Assembly (NCBI RefSeq): GCF_029360705.1
Contig: NZ_JARKMX010000008.1
Span: forward strand, 3,603,479-3,667,478
Source of the DNA: Paraflavitalea pollutisoli
GTDB taxonomy: Bacteria > Bacteroidota > Bacteroidia > Chitinophagales > Chitinophagaceae
DNA: 64,000 nt
Reading direction: 5' to 3'
The position numbers and the translations under genes are program-made. The notes beneath the pieces were generated by a model. The model searched no databases, was not told where the DNA came from, and saw only the letters and a program-made list of their open reading frames with translations. Each line of letters begins with the position of its first letter. Within the stretch, counting starts at the first letter, position 1. Below are positions 25,780-35,015 of the stretch, piece after piece.

Positions 25780-28700
25780 TCAGCTTTCGCCGGTAGCAAT
25801 ATTTTTATCAATCTCCTCCTGTAGCTTTTGCGATTCCTGCAATTTCCTGAGCGCTTTGCCGTAGGAGAGTTTGGTGATCAGTACAAATAACACCGGTACC
25901 ACAAAGATGGCAAGCGTTGTTGCAGCGATCATACCGCCAAACACCGTCCAACCAATCGTGTTGCGTGATACTGATGCCGCACCCGATGCGAAAGCCAACG
26001 GCAGTACACCCAGGATAAAGGCCAGCGAGGTCATAATGATCGGGCGAAGACGCAGCTGCACCGCCTGTAAGGTCGCGTGCACTACATCGATGCCACGGTC
26101 AACCCGCTCTTTGGCAAACTCCACGATCAGGATCGCATTCTTTGCCGCCAGACCAATCAACGTGATCATACCGATCTGCGCATAGATATTATTCGAAAGC
26201 TTGGGCATCAGGACCAATGTCAGGATAGAACCAAATAGTCCGATCGGCACGGCAAACAGTACAGAGAACGGAATGGACCAGCTCTCATACAACGCTGCCA
26301 GGAAGAGGAACACAAACACGATCGAGATCGCAAAGATCGTCGTGGTAGCATCCCCTGCCTTGATCTCCTCGCGGCTCATACCAGAGAATTCATAAGAATA
26401 TCCGGATGGTAATACCTGCGCCGCCACTTCACGCAGTGCCTGAATGGCCTGTCCGCTACTGAAGCCTGGCTTGGGTGAACCATTGATCTCAATAGAGCGA
26501 TAGATATTGTAGTGCGAGATCACTGCCGGATTTTCTACCAGCCTGGAAGAAACCAATGAGCTCATCGGGATCATACTGCCCTGGCTATTACGTACATAGT
26601 AGTTCTGAAAATCATTCAACGATCCGCGGAAACTACTATCGGCCTGTGCCATTACGCGGAAGTTACGACCATACAGGTTGAAGTCATTGACATAGCTACT
26701 ACCGAGCAAGGTCGACATCGTAGCATATACATCTGAAACCAGTACACCGAGCTTCTTGGCTTTTTCCTTATCTACATCCACCTGGTAGCTGGGCGTTTTA
26801 GTAGAGAAGAAGGTATACGCCAATCCGATTTCCGGACGCTGGTACAGCGCACCCAGAAAACGTTGACTTACTTTTTCAAACTCCTGGATATTATCGGTAC
26901 TGGTCGTTTGCTGCAGCTCGAAGGTAAAACCGGCCGTCTGCCCCAGACCGGGGATAGCGGGTGGCGCGATAGGCCTGATTGTCGCTTCTTTGATATCCGA
27001 CGTTGCCCGCACTATTTGCCCCATGATCCCTTCTACATGCTGTTCTTTAGCCTTACGTTGATCCCATGGTTTCAGGGTAACGAACAAGGTACCGGAGTTC
27101 GATTTGAAGGAGAAGTTGATGATATTGAGACCAGCGAGACCACCCACCGTACCAACACCATCGATCTTCTGGATGCGGCTCATGATATCCTTCAGCATCG
27201 CTACGTTGCGCGTGGTTGATGTACCTTCCTGCATTTCATAAGTCACGAACATACGGCCTTCATCCTCCGTTGGGATAAATCCGGTAGGCTTTGTTTTGAA
27301 CATATAGAACAAACCAACAAACAAACAGATCATCATGATCACCACATAAGGTGCTCCTTTGATCCATTTGCCAACACCTCTGGTATATGAGTTTGTTATA
27401 CCTCCAAAGACACGATTGAACCAGTCAAAGAACTTGTCCAGGATATTTTTGCGGGCACCGGGGTCCTTCGAAGGCTTCAGCATCATACTACACAGAGCAG
27501 GTGTCAGCGAAAGTGCCACAAAGGCCGATATGATTACCGAGACCGCAATTGTGATCGCAAACTGCTGGTAAAGCCGACCTACGATACCAGGAATAAATCC
27601 TACTGGTACGAACACCGCCGCAAGGATCAGGGCAATGGCAATAACTGGTCCAGAGATATCCGACATGGCTTTTTGCGTCGCTTCCCGGGGTGACAGTTTC
27701 TCGTGGTCGATATAATGTTGCACCGCTTCCACCACAACGATGGCGTCATCCACCACGATACCGATCGCCAATACGAAGGCGAACAGGGTCAGCGTATTGA
27801 TGGTAAATCCAAAAGGGAGGAAGAAAATGAAGGTACCGATCAACGATACAGGGATCGCCAGGACGGGGATCAGGGTGGCACGCCAGTTCTGCAAGAAAAG
27901 GAACACCACGATCACCACCAGGATCAGGGCTTCCACGAGTGTATGCAATACTTCTTCTATAGATACCTTAACCACAGAGATGGTCTCCAGGGGCACGGCA
28001 TAATCTACATCCTTGGGGAATTGTTTCTTCAACTCGGCCAACGTATGCTGCAATCCTTCCCAGGTATCGAGGGCGTTGGCGCCAGGAGCCTGATAGATCA
28101 GGATGAATGCCGCTGGCTTGCCATTCACAAAGTTGTTACTGCTGTAATCGAATTTACCCAACTCAACGCGTGCCACATCACTTAACCGCACGATGCTTCC
28201 ATCTGCAGGTCGCGTACGCACCACGATCTGCTCAAACTGCGCCACCGTATTGATACGGCTATTGGTCAATACACTGTATTCGAAGGCCTGTAAATTAGGC
28301 TGCGGATTACCACCAATGGTACCGGCTGCCACCTGCAGGTTCTGCTCGCTCAGCGAACCGAGCACATCGCCGGTGGTCATATTCAACGCGGCCAGTTTTT
28401 TGGGGTCGAGCCAGATTCGCATACCAAAGTCATCACCGCGGGTGAAGATATCACCCACCCCTTTTACACGCAGCAAGGCGTCCTTCAGGTAGATATTGGC
28501 ATAGTTCCCAAGGAATGTCGGGTTGCGGGTTCCGTTAGGCGAATAAAGCGCCAGGGCCACCATGATGCTGGGATTACGTTTACGCACCGTCAATCCCAAA
28601 CGTTTAACCGCATCCGGCAAGGTAGGTTCAGCCACACTTACACGGTTCTGTACATCGAGCGTAGCGATATTAATATCCGTACCTACTTCAAAGTTCACCG

Positions 28701-28974
28701 TAATGCTGCTCTGTCCACTGCTGGTACTGTTACTGGTAATATAGGTCATGCCTGGTGTACCATTCACCTGTGTTTCGATGGCAGTAGTAGTTGTTTGTTC
28801 TACTGTCTGCGCATCCGCACCAGTAAACGAGCCCGCGATCGAAACCGTGGGCGGCGTAATGTCCGGATACTGTGCAATCGGCAACGCATTCATGGAGATA
28901 AGCCCCACAAGCACAATTACGATCGATATTACAATGGCCGTTACCGGGCGTTTTATAAAAGTATCTGCTATCAT
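25780..28974 (-). CDS. RND efflux permease (HAE1/AcrB type), first cluster
   Basis: 1064 residues, the normal size for AcrB-like inner-membrane drug/proton antiporters. MIADTFIKRPVTAIVISIVIVLVGLISM is the first membrane helix; large periplasmic loops follow TM1 and TM7. The proton-relay motif GIVVDDAIVVVEAV (about residue 410) has the paired Asp of the hydrophobe/amphiphile subfamily. Other family signatures are FIPTEDEGRMFV, GLAAKNAILIVEFA and RPIIMTSLAFILGVLPLAFASGA. It is the third gene of a TolC-adaptor-permease operon; its start lies 55 bases after the adaptor stop. The exported compounds cannot be read from sequence. No local regulator is present. Confidence 0.95.
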   Translation of the reverse strand: MIADTFIKRPVTAIVISIVIVLVGLISMNALPIAQYPDITPPTVSIAGSFTGADAQTVEQTTTTAIETQVNGTPGMTYITSNSTSSGQSSITVNFEVGTDINIATLDVQNRVSVAEPTLPDAVKRLGLTVRKRNPSIMVALALYSPNGTRNPTFLGNYANIYLKDALLRVKGVGDIFTRGDDFGMRIWLDPKKLAALNMTTGDVLGSLSEQNLQVAAGTIGGNPQPNLQAFEYSVLTNSRINTVAQFEQIVVRTRPADGSIVRLSDVARVELGKFDYSSNNFVNGKPAAFILIYQAPGANALDTWEGLQHTLAELKKQFPKDVDYAVPLETISVVKVSIEEVLHTLVEALILVVIVVFLFLQNWRATLIPVLAIPVSLIGTFIFFLPFGFTINTLTLFAFVLAIGIVVDDAIVVVEAVQHYIDHEKLSPREATQKAMSDISGPVIAIALILAAVFVPVGFIPGIVGRLYQQFAITIAVSVIISAFVALSLTPALCSMMLKPSKDPGARKNILDKFFDWFNRVFGGITNSYTRGVGKWIKGAPYVVIMMICLFVGLFYMFKTKPTGFIPTEDEGRMFVTYEMQEGTSTTRNVAMLKDIMSRIQKIDGVGTVGGLAGLNIINFSFKSNSGTLFVTLKPWDQRKAKEQHVEGIMGQIVRATSDIKEATIRPIAPPAIPGLGQTAGFTFELQQTTSTDNIQEFEKVSQRFLGALYQRPEIGLAYTFFSTKTPSYQVDVDKEKAKKLGVLVSDVYATMSTLLGSSYVNDFNLYGRNFRVMAQADSSFRGSLNDFQNYYVRNSQGSMIPMSSLVSSRLVENPAVISHYNIYRSIEINGSPKPGFSSGQAIQALREVAAQVLPSGYSYEFSGMSREEIKAGDATTTIFAISIVFVFLFLAALYESWSIPFSVLFAVPIGLFGSILTLVLMPKLSNNIYAQIGMITLIGLAAKNAILIVEFAKERVDRGIDVVHATLQAVQLRLRPIIMTSLAFILGVLPLAFASGAASVSRNTIGWTVFGGMIAATTLAIFVVPVLFVLITKLSYGKALRKLQESQKLQEEIDKNIATGES

Positions 28975-29029
28975 TAGTTATCGTCTTTATTGGTCCTCGG
29001 TTCAAATAATAACTTGCTGTCCGCTTCGA

Positions 29030-30190
29030 TTACTTCTTGGGGGCGGCTGCGCCACCGGCGCCAGGAGCACCCTGGGTTTCTGCGGGTTTATCGGTGATCT
29101 TTGAACCCTCACGCAGGTTCTGCACTCCTTCCACCACAATGGTTTCGCCTGCCTGCACACCTTCACGTATGATAACACCGGTACCCACCTGGCGGCCAAG
29201 TGCCACTTTACGTTGTGTAACGGTACTGCTGTCGGTCACTGCATATACGAAGAAATCACCCAATTGCTCGGTAACCGCTTTGTACGGTATGATGACGGCC
29301 TGTGCTGCCGTATTACTCTTGACACGCACTTTAGTGGTCATGCCTGAACGCAAAACATGCTTGGCGTTGGGAAACACCAACCTGATCTTGATATTGCCCG
29401 TTTGCGGATCTACCGCCCGGTCGATCAGGCTGATAGAACCAGTCTGCGGATAAACATCCTGGCCAAAGGCGATCGTAAAGATCGAGTCCTTAGGTTTTAC
29501 GCCCTGCTGCTGATATTGGCTGTACCTGTACAATTCCTGTTGGTTGATGGTGAAATCCACCGCCATAGGATCATCGGAGGATACCGTGTTCAATATGGTG
29601 GTACCAGCATAAATAGGACCGCCCACTTTTACCTGCGAGATACCGATGGTACCATCGAAAGGCGCCAGGATCGTGGTATACCGTACATTGGTTTGCACCG
29701 CACGGATATTGGCTTTCGCCGCCTCTACCTGTTTTTTGGCAGCTTCCAGCACCGCATCGGCATTGTCTACTACCTGCTTCGCGATCGCGTCCTGCTCATC
29801 CAGGGCATGGTAGCGGTCAGCATCTTTTTGCGCCTTGATGAGGTTGGCTTCCTGCACGGCCAGGTTGGCCTGTGCCTGCTGGTAGTTGGCCTCGTAAGCC
29901 TGCTGATCGATCGTATATAAACGTTGTCCTTTTTTTACCTGGGCACCGTCCTGAAAGAAAATACCGGTCACGTATCCGTTCACCTGCGCCCGCAATTCAA
30001 CCTGGTTGAGTGCGGTAACGGTACCCGGGTATTCATCATAATAAACGGCATCTGTAGTAGCCACCTTGGTCGTTGTCACCTTTACTGCCTGAGGCGCAGG
30101 AGGACCGGCCTGTTGGGTATTACCACCGCAGGAAGCGAGTACTGCCAGGCATGCTACGCTTGAAAAATATCCTATCCTATTGAACAACAT
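29030..30190 (-). CDS. RND efflux periplasmic adaptor (membrane fusion) lipoprotein
   Basis: 386 residues. The signal sequence ends in a lipobox (LASC), so it is predicted to be a lipoprotein. The family order is clear: beta-barrel and lipoyl start (VELRAQVNGYVTGIFFQDGAQVKKGQRLYTID), a coiled-coil hairpin (NYQQAQANLAVQEANLIKAQKDADRYHAL and following), the returning lipoyl half (TTILAPFDGTIGISQVKVGG) and a membrane-proximal domain (RSGMTTKVRVKS). The C-terminal tail is Gly/Ala/Pro-rich (GAPGAGGAAAPKK). It bridges the permease and the TolC protein encoded on either side. Confidence 0.93.
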   Translation of the reverse strand: MLFNRIGYFSSVACLAVLASCGGNTQQAGPPAPQAVKVTTTKVATTDAVYYDEYPGTVTALNQVELRAQVNGYVTGIFFQDGAQVKKGQRLYTIDQQAYEANYQQAQANLAVQEANLIKAQKDADRYHALDEQDAIAKQVVDNADAVLEAAKKQVEAAKANIRAVQTNVRYTTILAPFDGTIGISQVKVGGPIYAGTTILNTVSSDDPMAVDFTINQQELYRYSQYQQQGVKPKDSIFTIAFGQDVYPQTGSISLIDRAVDPQTGNIKIRLVFPNAKHVLRSGMTTKVRVKSNTAAQAVIIPYKAVTEQLGDFFVYAVTDSSTVTQRKVALGRQVGTGVIIREGVQAGETIVVEGVQNLREGSKITDKPAETQGAPGAGGAAAPKK

Positions 30191-30208
30191 ATGCTGAGAT
30201 GTTTGATA

Positions 30209-31561
30209 TTAATAATTGATTTGTCCCAATGCCTTTTGTACGTCGATCTTCGAGGAAAGTAGTACGTAAAGCGAATTATAATAATTGATACGTGCCGTAC
30301 GCAGGTCCGATTCGGCTGTGATCACTTCAAGATATGTCTTTACGCCATTTCGGTATTGCAGGTTGATCACGTCATACACTTCCCGCGCCAGTTCCATGTT
30401 CTCTTTGAGTGCCAGGTAAGTGGCCAGGCTGCTCTTGTATATAGCCAAGGCCTGTGCATATTCTGCATTGATCGAATTCTTAAGCCCGATCTCCTGCCAG
30501 TCGAGTGACTTCAGGGTCCATTCGGCTGCCTGAATATTGTACTTCCGTTTTCCTCCCTGGAAAATGGGCAGCGACAAGGTTACACCCGCAAAAGAGTTGG
30601 GATAATTAGTATTGTAAAGCTTACCGAACTCGTCATTCTGGTAATTGAAATTATAAGCGCCCGAAGCATACAGATTGGGCAAATAACTCCATTTATTATA
30701 TCTGACATTGGCTTGTTGCAACCGCTTTTGCGTTTCCAGTAACTGGAATTCGATACGGCTGGCGAAGTTGACGGTCTGGGTGGTATCCAGGGGGATCTCC
30801 CTTTCCATTTGCAAGCTGTCGTAGATAATGTTGATTGGTTGACTATCCGGATAACCCATCAACGATTTAAGGTACTCCTTCCTGGAGATCAGCAGCTCCT
30901 CATGCCCCTTCAGCAATGCTTTGGCATTGTTCAGGGCAATGGTAGCACGTTTGTAATCGGTTTTATCGGTCACCCCGGCATTGTATTGTGCCGTGGCATC
31001 TTTCAGGCTTCGCTGTAACCTTGTTATATCCTCATAAGAGACCTTGATCTGTTGTTCGGTAGCCAACACGTCGTAAAACGCCTTCGCCACGTTGGCAGCC
31101 ACATCGATCTTGGTACTGCTGGTGTTTTGCTTCGCGAAGCGCCTTACATCCTTGGCCGTTCGGCTGGCCAGCAGGGCATCGCGGTTGAAGATGTTTTGGG
31201 TAGCCTGAAACTGCAGGTTCGAGGTATTGTTAACCCCGAGCTTCCGTGCTTCACCAGCGATCAATACCGTCTGGACCTCAAAGTTGTGCTGGAACAGGTA
31301 GTTAAAGTTCAACTGAGGAAACCAGTCTGCCAGTTTGCTTTTAATAGTTGTTTCGGCCGTTTGCTCGTCAATCAATGACTGCTGGATGAGGGGTTGTCGC
31401 CGGATGGCGTACTGGATCACATTTTCCAGTGTGGCCTGCGTCAATACACTGTCGCCATTTTGTTGTTGCGCAGGCAACAGCAATGGAGACGATAAAGCCA
31501 ATAGCCATGCCAGCAGGATCTTCTTCTTTTTAGAAAGCCTTTCTTTATTTAAGTTGCTCAT
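30209..31561 (-). CDS. TolC-family outer membrane efflux protein, first cluster
   Basis: 450 residues with a basic N-terminus and signal peptide (LLAWLLALSSPLLLPAQ). Two repeated halves carry long helical coiled-coil stretches (VIQYAIRRQPLIQQSLIDEQTAET; LLETQKRLQQANVRYNKWSYLPNLYASGAYNF) and OEP-type ends (AQALAIYKSSLATYLALKENMELAREVYDVINLQYRNGVKTYLEVITAESDLRTARINYYNSLYVLL). It forms the outer-membrane duct. It is the first gene of the operon, with a structured leader upstream; the adaptor starts 18 bases after it. Confidence 0.93.
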   Translation of the reverse strand: MSNLNKERLSKKKKILLAWLLALSSPLLLPAQQQNGDSVLTQATLENVIQYAIRRQPLIQQSLIDEQTAETTIKSKLADWFPQLNFNYLFQHNFEVQTVLIAGEARKLGVNNTSNLQFQATQNIFNRDALLASRTAKDVRRFAKQNTSSTKIDVAANVAKAFYDVLATEQQIKVSYEDITRLQRSLKDATAQYNAGVTDKTDYKRATIALNNAKALLKGHEELLISRKEYLKSLMGYPDSQPINIIYDSLQMEREIPLDTTQTVNFASRIEFQLLETQKRLQQANVRYNKWSYLPNLYASGAYNFNYQNDEFGKLYNTNYPNSFAGVTLSLPIFQGGKRKYNIQAAEWTLKSLDWQEIGLKNSINAEYAQALAIYKSSLATYLALKENMELAREVYDVINLQYRNGVKTYLEVITAESDLRTARINYYNSLYVLLSSKIDVQKALGQINY

Positions 31562-31991
31562 ATTGCACTTTTATTTTCGAATAAAACCGGAACACGCAAA
31601 ATAGAATGCATAGGTGACCTAAACTGCTTTTGTTTAAAAGCAGGGATGACCGGGGCGTCAATCCTGGATAATACCTGCCTGAGAGTTGCAGGGACTTTTC
31701 CTGAGATGCGGCAAAATTATTAAAGTGCATTGTAATCAGGCAATTAATTTTAACCCGTTCTTATTTAATTTGTTTTGGCACAATATTTTACCGGCGGTCG
31801 AACCAAATTCGCCGCCTGTTGTATCAAGCCACTGACAAGCACTTATTATGCAAATCTCTTCCCTTATCCAAAGCTAAACAATGGCCATATCATGGGATTG
31901 TTTAGACAGATAACGCCTGTTGACCAGCCAGTTTTGTTCAACAAACAGGCGGATCGGCCAGCAGGATAAGGAAACAGGAACGGATGGTATA
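31562..31991 (-). other. Leader/intergenic region with consecutive hairpins before the RND operon
   Basis: No gene is seen. On the minus strand, 60-130 bases before the tolC-like start, there are three stems: CCTGC/GCAGG (31674-31692), GGATTGAC/GTCATCC (31644-31664), and a perfect 8-bp CTGCTTTT/AAAAGCAG stem (31624-31643). They could be an attenuator or a structured RNA leader. The part nearer 31991 shows nothing clear. Confidence 0.4.
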
Positions 31992-33653
31992 CTACGCTTT
32001 TATGGTTTGGTGGGATAGCCTGATTATGGTTTCCTCAGGTACGGCAGGTTGTTCTGCAATCGTAAAAAAGAAGGTACAGCCGTTTCCGGGGGATGACTCT
32101 ACCCATATTTTTCCGCCATGCAATTCGACGATCTTCTTACAATGGGCGAGCCCGATACCCGACCCTTCGTATTCCTGCCGGTTGTGTAAACGCTGGAATA
32201 TGATAAAGATCCGGTCCTGATAGCTGGGGTCCATCCCGATCCCGTTGTCCTTTACCCAAAACTTCCAACACCCATTTCCCGGCTCCACGTCGACCTGGAT
32301 AGCGGGAGAAATGCCGGGGCGCCTGAATTTAATAGAGTTGCTTATCAGGTTCTGGAACAACAGCTTTATTTCTGTCGGGAAGGCGTGCACAACGGGCAAC
32401 TCGCCTACTGTGATCACCGCCTGGTTTTCCCTGATCACGGTATCGAGATCGGCCAGTACTTCAGTCAGCACCGCCTTGCAATTGACAGGCACAAACTGCA
32501 TCTCACGCCCGATGCGCGAGTAATCCAGTAGATCCTTGATCAGTGTTTTCATCCGGTCGGCCGATTGCGCAATGTAATCGAGGTACCTGTCTGCATGTTC
32601 ATCGATACGCCCGCGGTATTGCTTTCGTAAAGCTTCTACGAAACCAGTAGTGGTACGCAAAGGCTCCTGCAGATCATGGGAGGCTACATAGGCAAACTGC
32701 TCCAACTCCTTGTTCTTGCGTTCCAGCTCGGCAGTACGTTGCTGCACTTTCTTTTCTAAACCAACATTGGCTTCCTGTATCTCTTCAGTCATCTGCGACA
32801 ACCGGGCGGTCATGATATTAAAGTCTCCGGCCAATATGCCAATCTCGTCTTTGGAGAAGGCCCTGGCCCGCCTGGTCAGGTCGCCGCTGGTGACATCCTG
32901 GGCAGTACGGAGGATCTCGTCCAGGCCTTTTTGAATATTCCGGCTAACCCAGTAAGCAATGGCCAGCCCGGATAACTCCACCGTCAAAGCGATAATAAAA
33001 AGGACCCGCAGCACCAGGTCTTCCAACCAGCGGGAACCTTCACCAAGGGTGGAAGAAAACTTATTTTCCAAAGGCGTGATGGCTTCGTTGAGGGGAGCTA
33101 TCTCTGCCAGGATCGTATTGATACGGTCTTCAGAAGGATTGGCACTGTTGATCTCCTGGTGCAACCGATCTCCAATTACATTGAACTGCGGCAGCAGACT
33201 ATCCGCTGCCATCCAGGCACCGATGGCTTTATTGATATAGGGGTTGTTGTAGAACCGCCTGAACAGTTTGATCATGCCCTCCACATCGTCCGGGTGATTG
33301 CCACCTGCTATCAATCCTTCCCGGGCAACTTTCATGTCCGGCTCTTCTTTGCCCAGCTCCTGCAAAGCCCGGTGATCGCCGATGGGCACGGACAGAAATT
33401 CATTGAATTTGTCATAATCCTGCTGATCCCGGCTCCGACCATATTTAATCAGGTAGTACATGGCATCCTTCTGGCTCTTGGACCAGAGGCCTTCACCGTT
33501 TACATAGGCTCTTACAGAAGATAGTGTGTTGATAGAGAAGATGAGCGCACAAAGCTCAATAGCAATCAACAGGGCCATGATGCCCACCGTGAAATACAGC
33601 TTCTTTTTGATCGAAACATCCCTGAAACGTCGCATTAGGGAGAATCCTTTCAT
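31992..33653 (-). CDS. Membrane-bound sensor histidine kinase (orphan)
   Basis: 553 residues. TM1 at about 20-42 and TM2 at about 214-236 bracket a helical periplasmic sensor with a four-helix-bundle look. A HAMP domain (237-290), a coiled coil (290-320), and a HisKA domain with His326 in ASHDLQEPLR follow, as in phytochrome-type kinases. The ATPase part carries FQNLISNSIKFRRP (N box), DNGIGMD (G1) and GSGIGLAHCKKIVELHGGKIWVES (G2). It should autophosphorylate on an envelope signal, but no response regulator is next to it. The downstream AKR gene is separated from it by a terminator. Confidence 0.92.
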   Translation of the reverse strand: MKGFSLMRRFRDVSIKKKLYFTVGIMALLIAIELCALIFSINTLSSVRAYVNGEGLWSKSQKDAMYYLIKYGRSRDQQDYDKFNEFLSVPIGDHRALQELGKEEPDMKVAREGLIAGGNHPDDVEGMIKLFRRFYNNPYINKAIGAWMAADSLLPQFNVIGDRLHQEINSANPSEDRINTILAEIAPLNEAITPLENKFSSTLGEGSRWLEDLVLRVLFIIALTVELSGLAIAYWVSRNIQKGLDEILRTAQDVTSGDLTRRARAFSKDEIGILAGDFNIMTARLSQMTEEIQEANVGLEKKVQQRTAELERKNKELEQFAYVASHDLQEPLRTTTGFVEALRKQYRGRIDEHADRYLDYIAQSADRMKTLIKDLLDYSRIGREMQFVPVNCKAVLTEVLADLDTVIRENQAVITVGELPVVHAFPTEIKLLFQNLISNSIKFRRPGISPAIQVDVEPGNGCWKFWVKDNGIGMDPSYQDRIFIIFQRLHNRQEYEGSGIGLAHCKKIVELHGGKIWVESSPGNGCTFFFTIAEQPAVPEETIIRLSHQTIKA

Positions 33654-33762
33654 GTTGAGTGATTTAGGTATTCACCAGCGCCTTAACCGGGATAGGCCGC
33701 CTGCCGGCCGGTATCCCCGAAGAAATGTACGAATATTTTGAGGAACAGGATGCTACCCTAAA

Positions 33763-33799
33763 AAAGGCTGGTCTCCCTGCTACGGGTAGATCAGCCTTT
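33763..33799 (-). terminator. Intrinsic terminator of the aldo/keto reductase gene
   Basis: AAAGGCTGGTCT (33763-33774) pairs with AGATCAGCCTTT (33788-33799); on the minus strand it is followed by a T-run. It lies 21 bases beyond the AKR stop. Confidence 0.85.
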
Positions 33800-33820
33800 C
33801 TCCTTTCAGCCACGTTGCTT

Positions 33821-34804
33821 CTAATGATTCACCAGTTTCAACATCCCTTCCCCATAGCGATCGCCGGCAGCGGGGAATTGCTTCAATAATTCGTCGATCG
33901 ATCTCAATTCATCGTTCGTGAGTTCCACGGCTACCGATGCGGCATTCTCTTCCAGGTATTTACGTTTCTTGGTTCCGGGGATAGGGATAATGTCGTTTCC
34001 CTGCGCAAGCACCCAGGCCAGCGCCAGCTGGGCAGCCGTAACGCCCTTGCCTGCCGCCAGACCAGCAAAACCACTCACCAGCCGCTGATTCTCCTCCCAA
34101 TTCTCCGCCTTGAAGCGGGGCAGGGTTTTGCGAAAATCATCGTCACCCAGTTGGCTGGTGTCGGTCACGGTTGCCGTGATAAGACCCCGTCCCAGGGGAC
34201 TATACGGTACCAGGGTAATGCCCAGCTCACGTATCACCGGCAGTATCTCCTGCTCTACCCCACGGGTCACCACCGCATATTCACTCTGCAGGGCGGCGAT
34301 CGGATGCACGGCATGCGCCTTTCGGATGGAGGCCGCTGAAGCTTCCGATAAGCCGAGATACCTCACTTTACCTTCCTTCACCAACTCAGCCATGGCACCC
34401 ACCATATCTTCCACCGGCACCTGCGGATCGATCCGGTGCGCATAGTACAGATCGATCGTGTCGATCTTCAATCTTTTGAGGCTGGCCTCCACCGCTGTCT
34501 TCAGGTAAGCAACCGAACCATCGATATAGGTAGTACCATCTTCCCGGTAACGGAAACCAAATTTGGTAGCCACGAACACTTTTTCACGGTTCGACACCAA
34601 CACCTTCGATACCAGCTCTTCATTCGCACCTTTTCCATACATATCAGCAGTATCCCAGAAGTTGATACCCAACTCCAACGCCCGGTGCAAGGTGGCAATG
34701 GACTCCTGATCATCCAGGTTGCCATAGGCATGACTCATGCCCATACAACCCAAACCAACAGCCGATAGCTGCTCTCCTGTTCTTCCAAGGTTTCTGTATT
34801 TCAT
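33821..34804 (-). CDS. Aldo/keto reductase
   Basis: 327 residues, cytosolic (alpha/beta)8 barrel that reduces aldehydes or ketones with NADPH. The catalytic tetrad is present: Asp51 and Tyr56 in [12 protein letters not shown], Lys81 in VFVATKFGF, and His123 in YYAHRID. Phosphate-binding motifs near the C-terminus ([27 protein letters not shown]) fit the AKR13-like/YhdN-like group common in bacteria. It is a single gene with its own terminator. The substrate is unknown; detoxification of reactive carbonyls is typical for such enzymes. Confidence 0.92.
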   Translation of the reverse strand: MKYRNLGRTGEQLSAVGLGCMGMSHAYGNLDDQESIATLHRALELGINFWDTADMYGKGANEELVSKVLVSNREKVFVATKFGFRYREDGTTYIDGSVAYLKTAVEASLKRLKIDTIDLYYAHRIDPQVPVEDMVGAMAELVKEGKVRYLGLSEASAASIRKAHAVHPIAALQSEYAVVTRGVEQEILPVIRELGITLVPYSPLGRGLITATVTDTSQLGDDDFRKTLPRFKAENWEENQRLVSGFAGLAAGKGVTAAQLALAWVLAQGNDIIPIPGTKKRKYLEENAASVAVELTNDELRSIDELLKQFPAAGDRYGEGMLKLVNH

Positions 34805-34949
34805 AGCTCATCTGTTTAGATTATAAAGTTACCACCAAACGAAAGCCGCTATTTTATAAAGATCAAAGCTTTCCTTATAATATTCAAACACAAGCACCGA
34901 CCTGATGTCGCATATGCCCCGTTTAAAAGACATAAGCCCCAAAAGAAAA

Positions 34950-34970
34950 GCCACCGGTTTACCCGGTGGC
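34950..34970 (-). terminator. Intrinsic terminator of the second RND operon
   Basis: GCCACCGG (34950-34957) pairs with CCGGTGGC (34963-34970) around a 5-base loop; on the minus strand it is followed by TTTTCTTTT. It lies about 45 bases after the adaptor stop. Confidence 0.88.
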
Positions 34971-35015
34971 CTTTCCAATTATATATCGTGCTTACAGCCC
35001 TGAAGCCGGCCCGCA

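Noticed and set aside
31660-31705. Fragments resembling riboswitch motifs (CTGGATAATACC and CTGAGA as in TPP; AACTCTCAGGC as in glycine riboswitches)
   Set aside because: The pieces occur in the wrong order or without their partner segments on either strand, and the downstream genes encode an efflux pump. The stems themselves are reported, but no riboswitch class is claimed.
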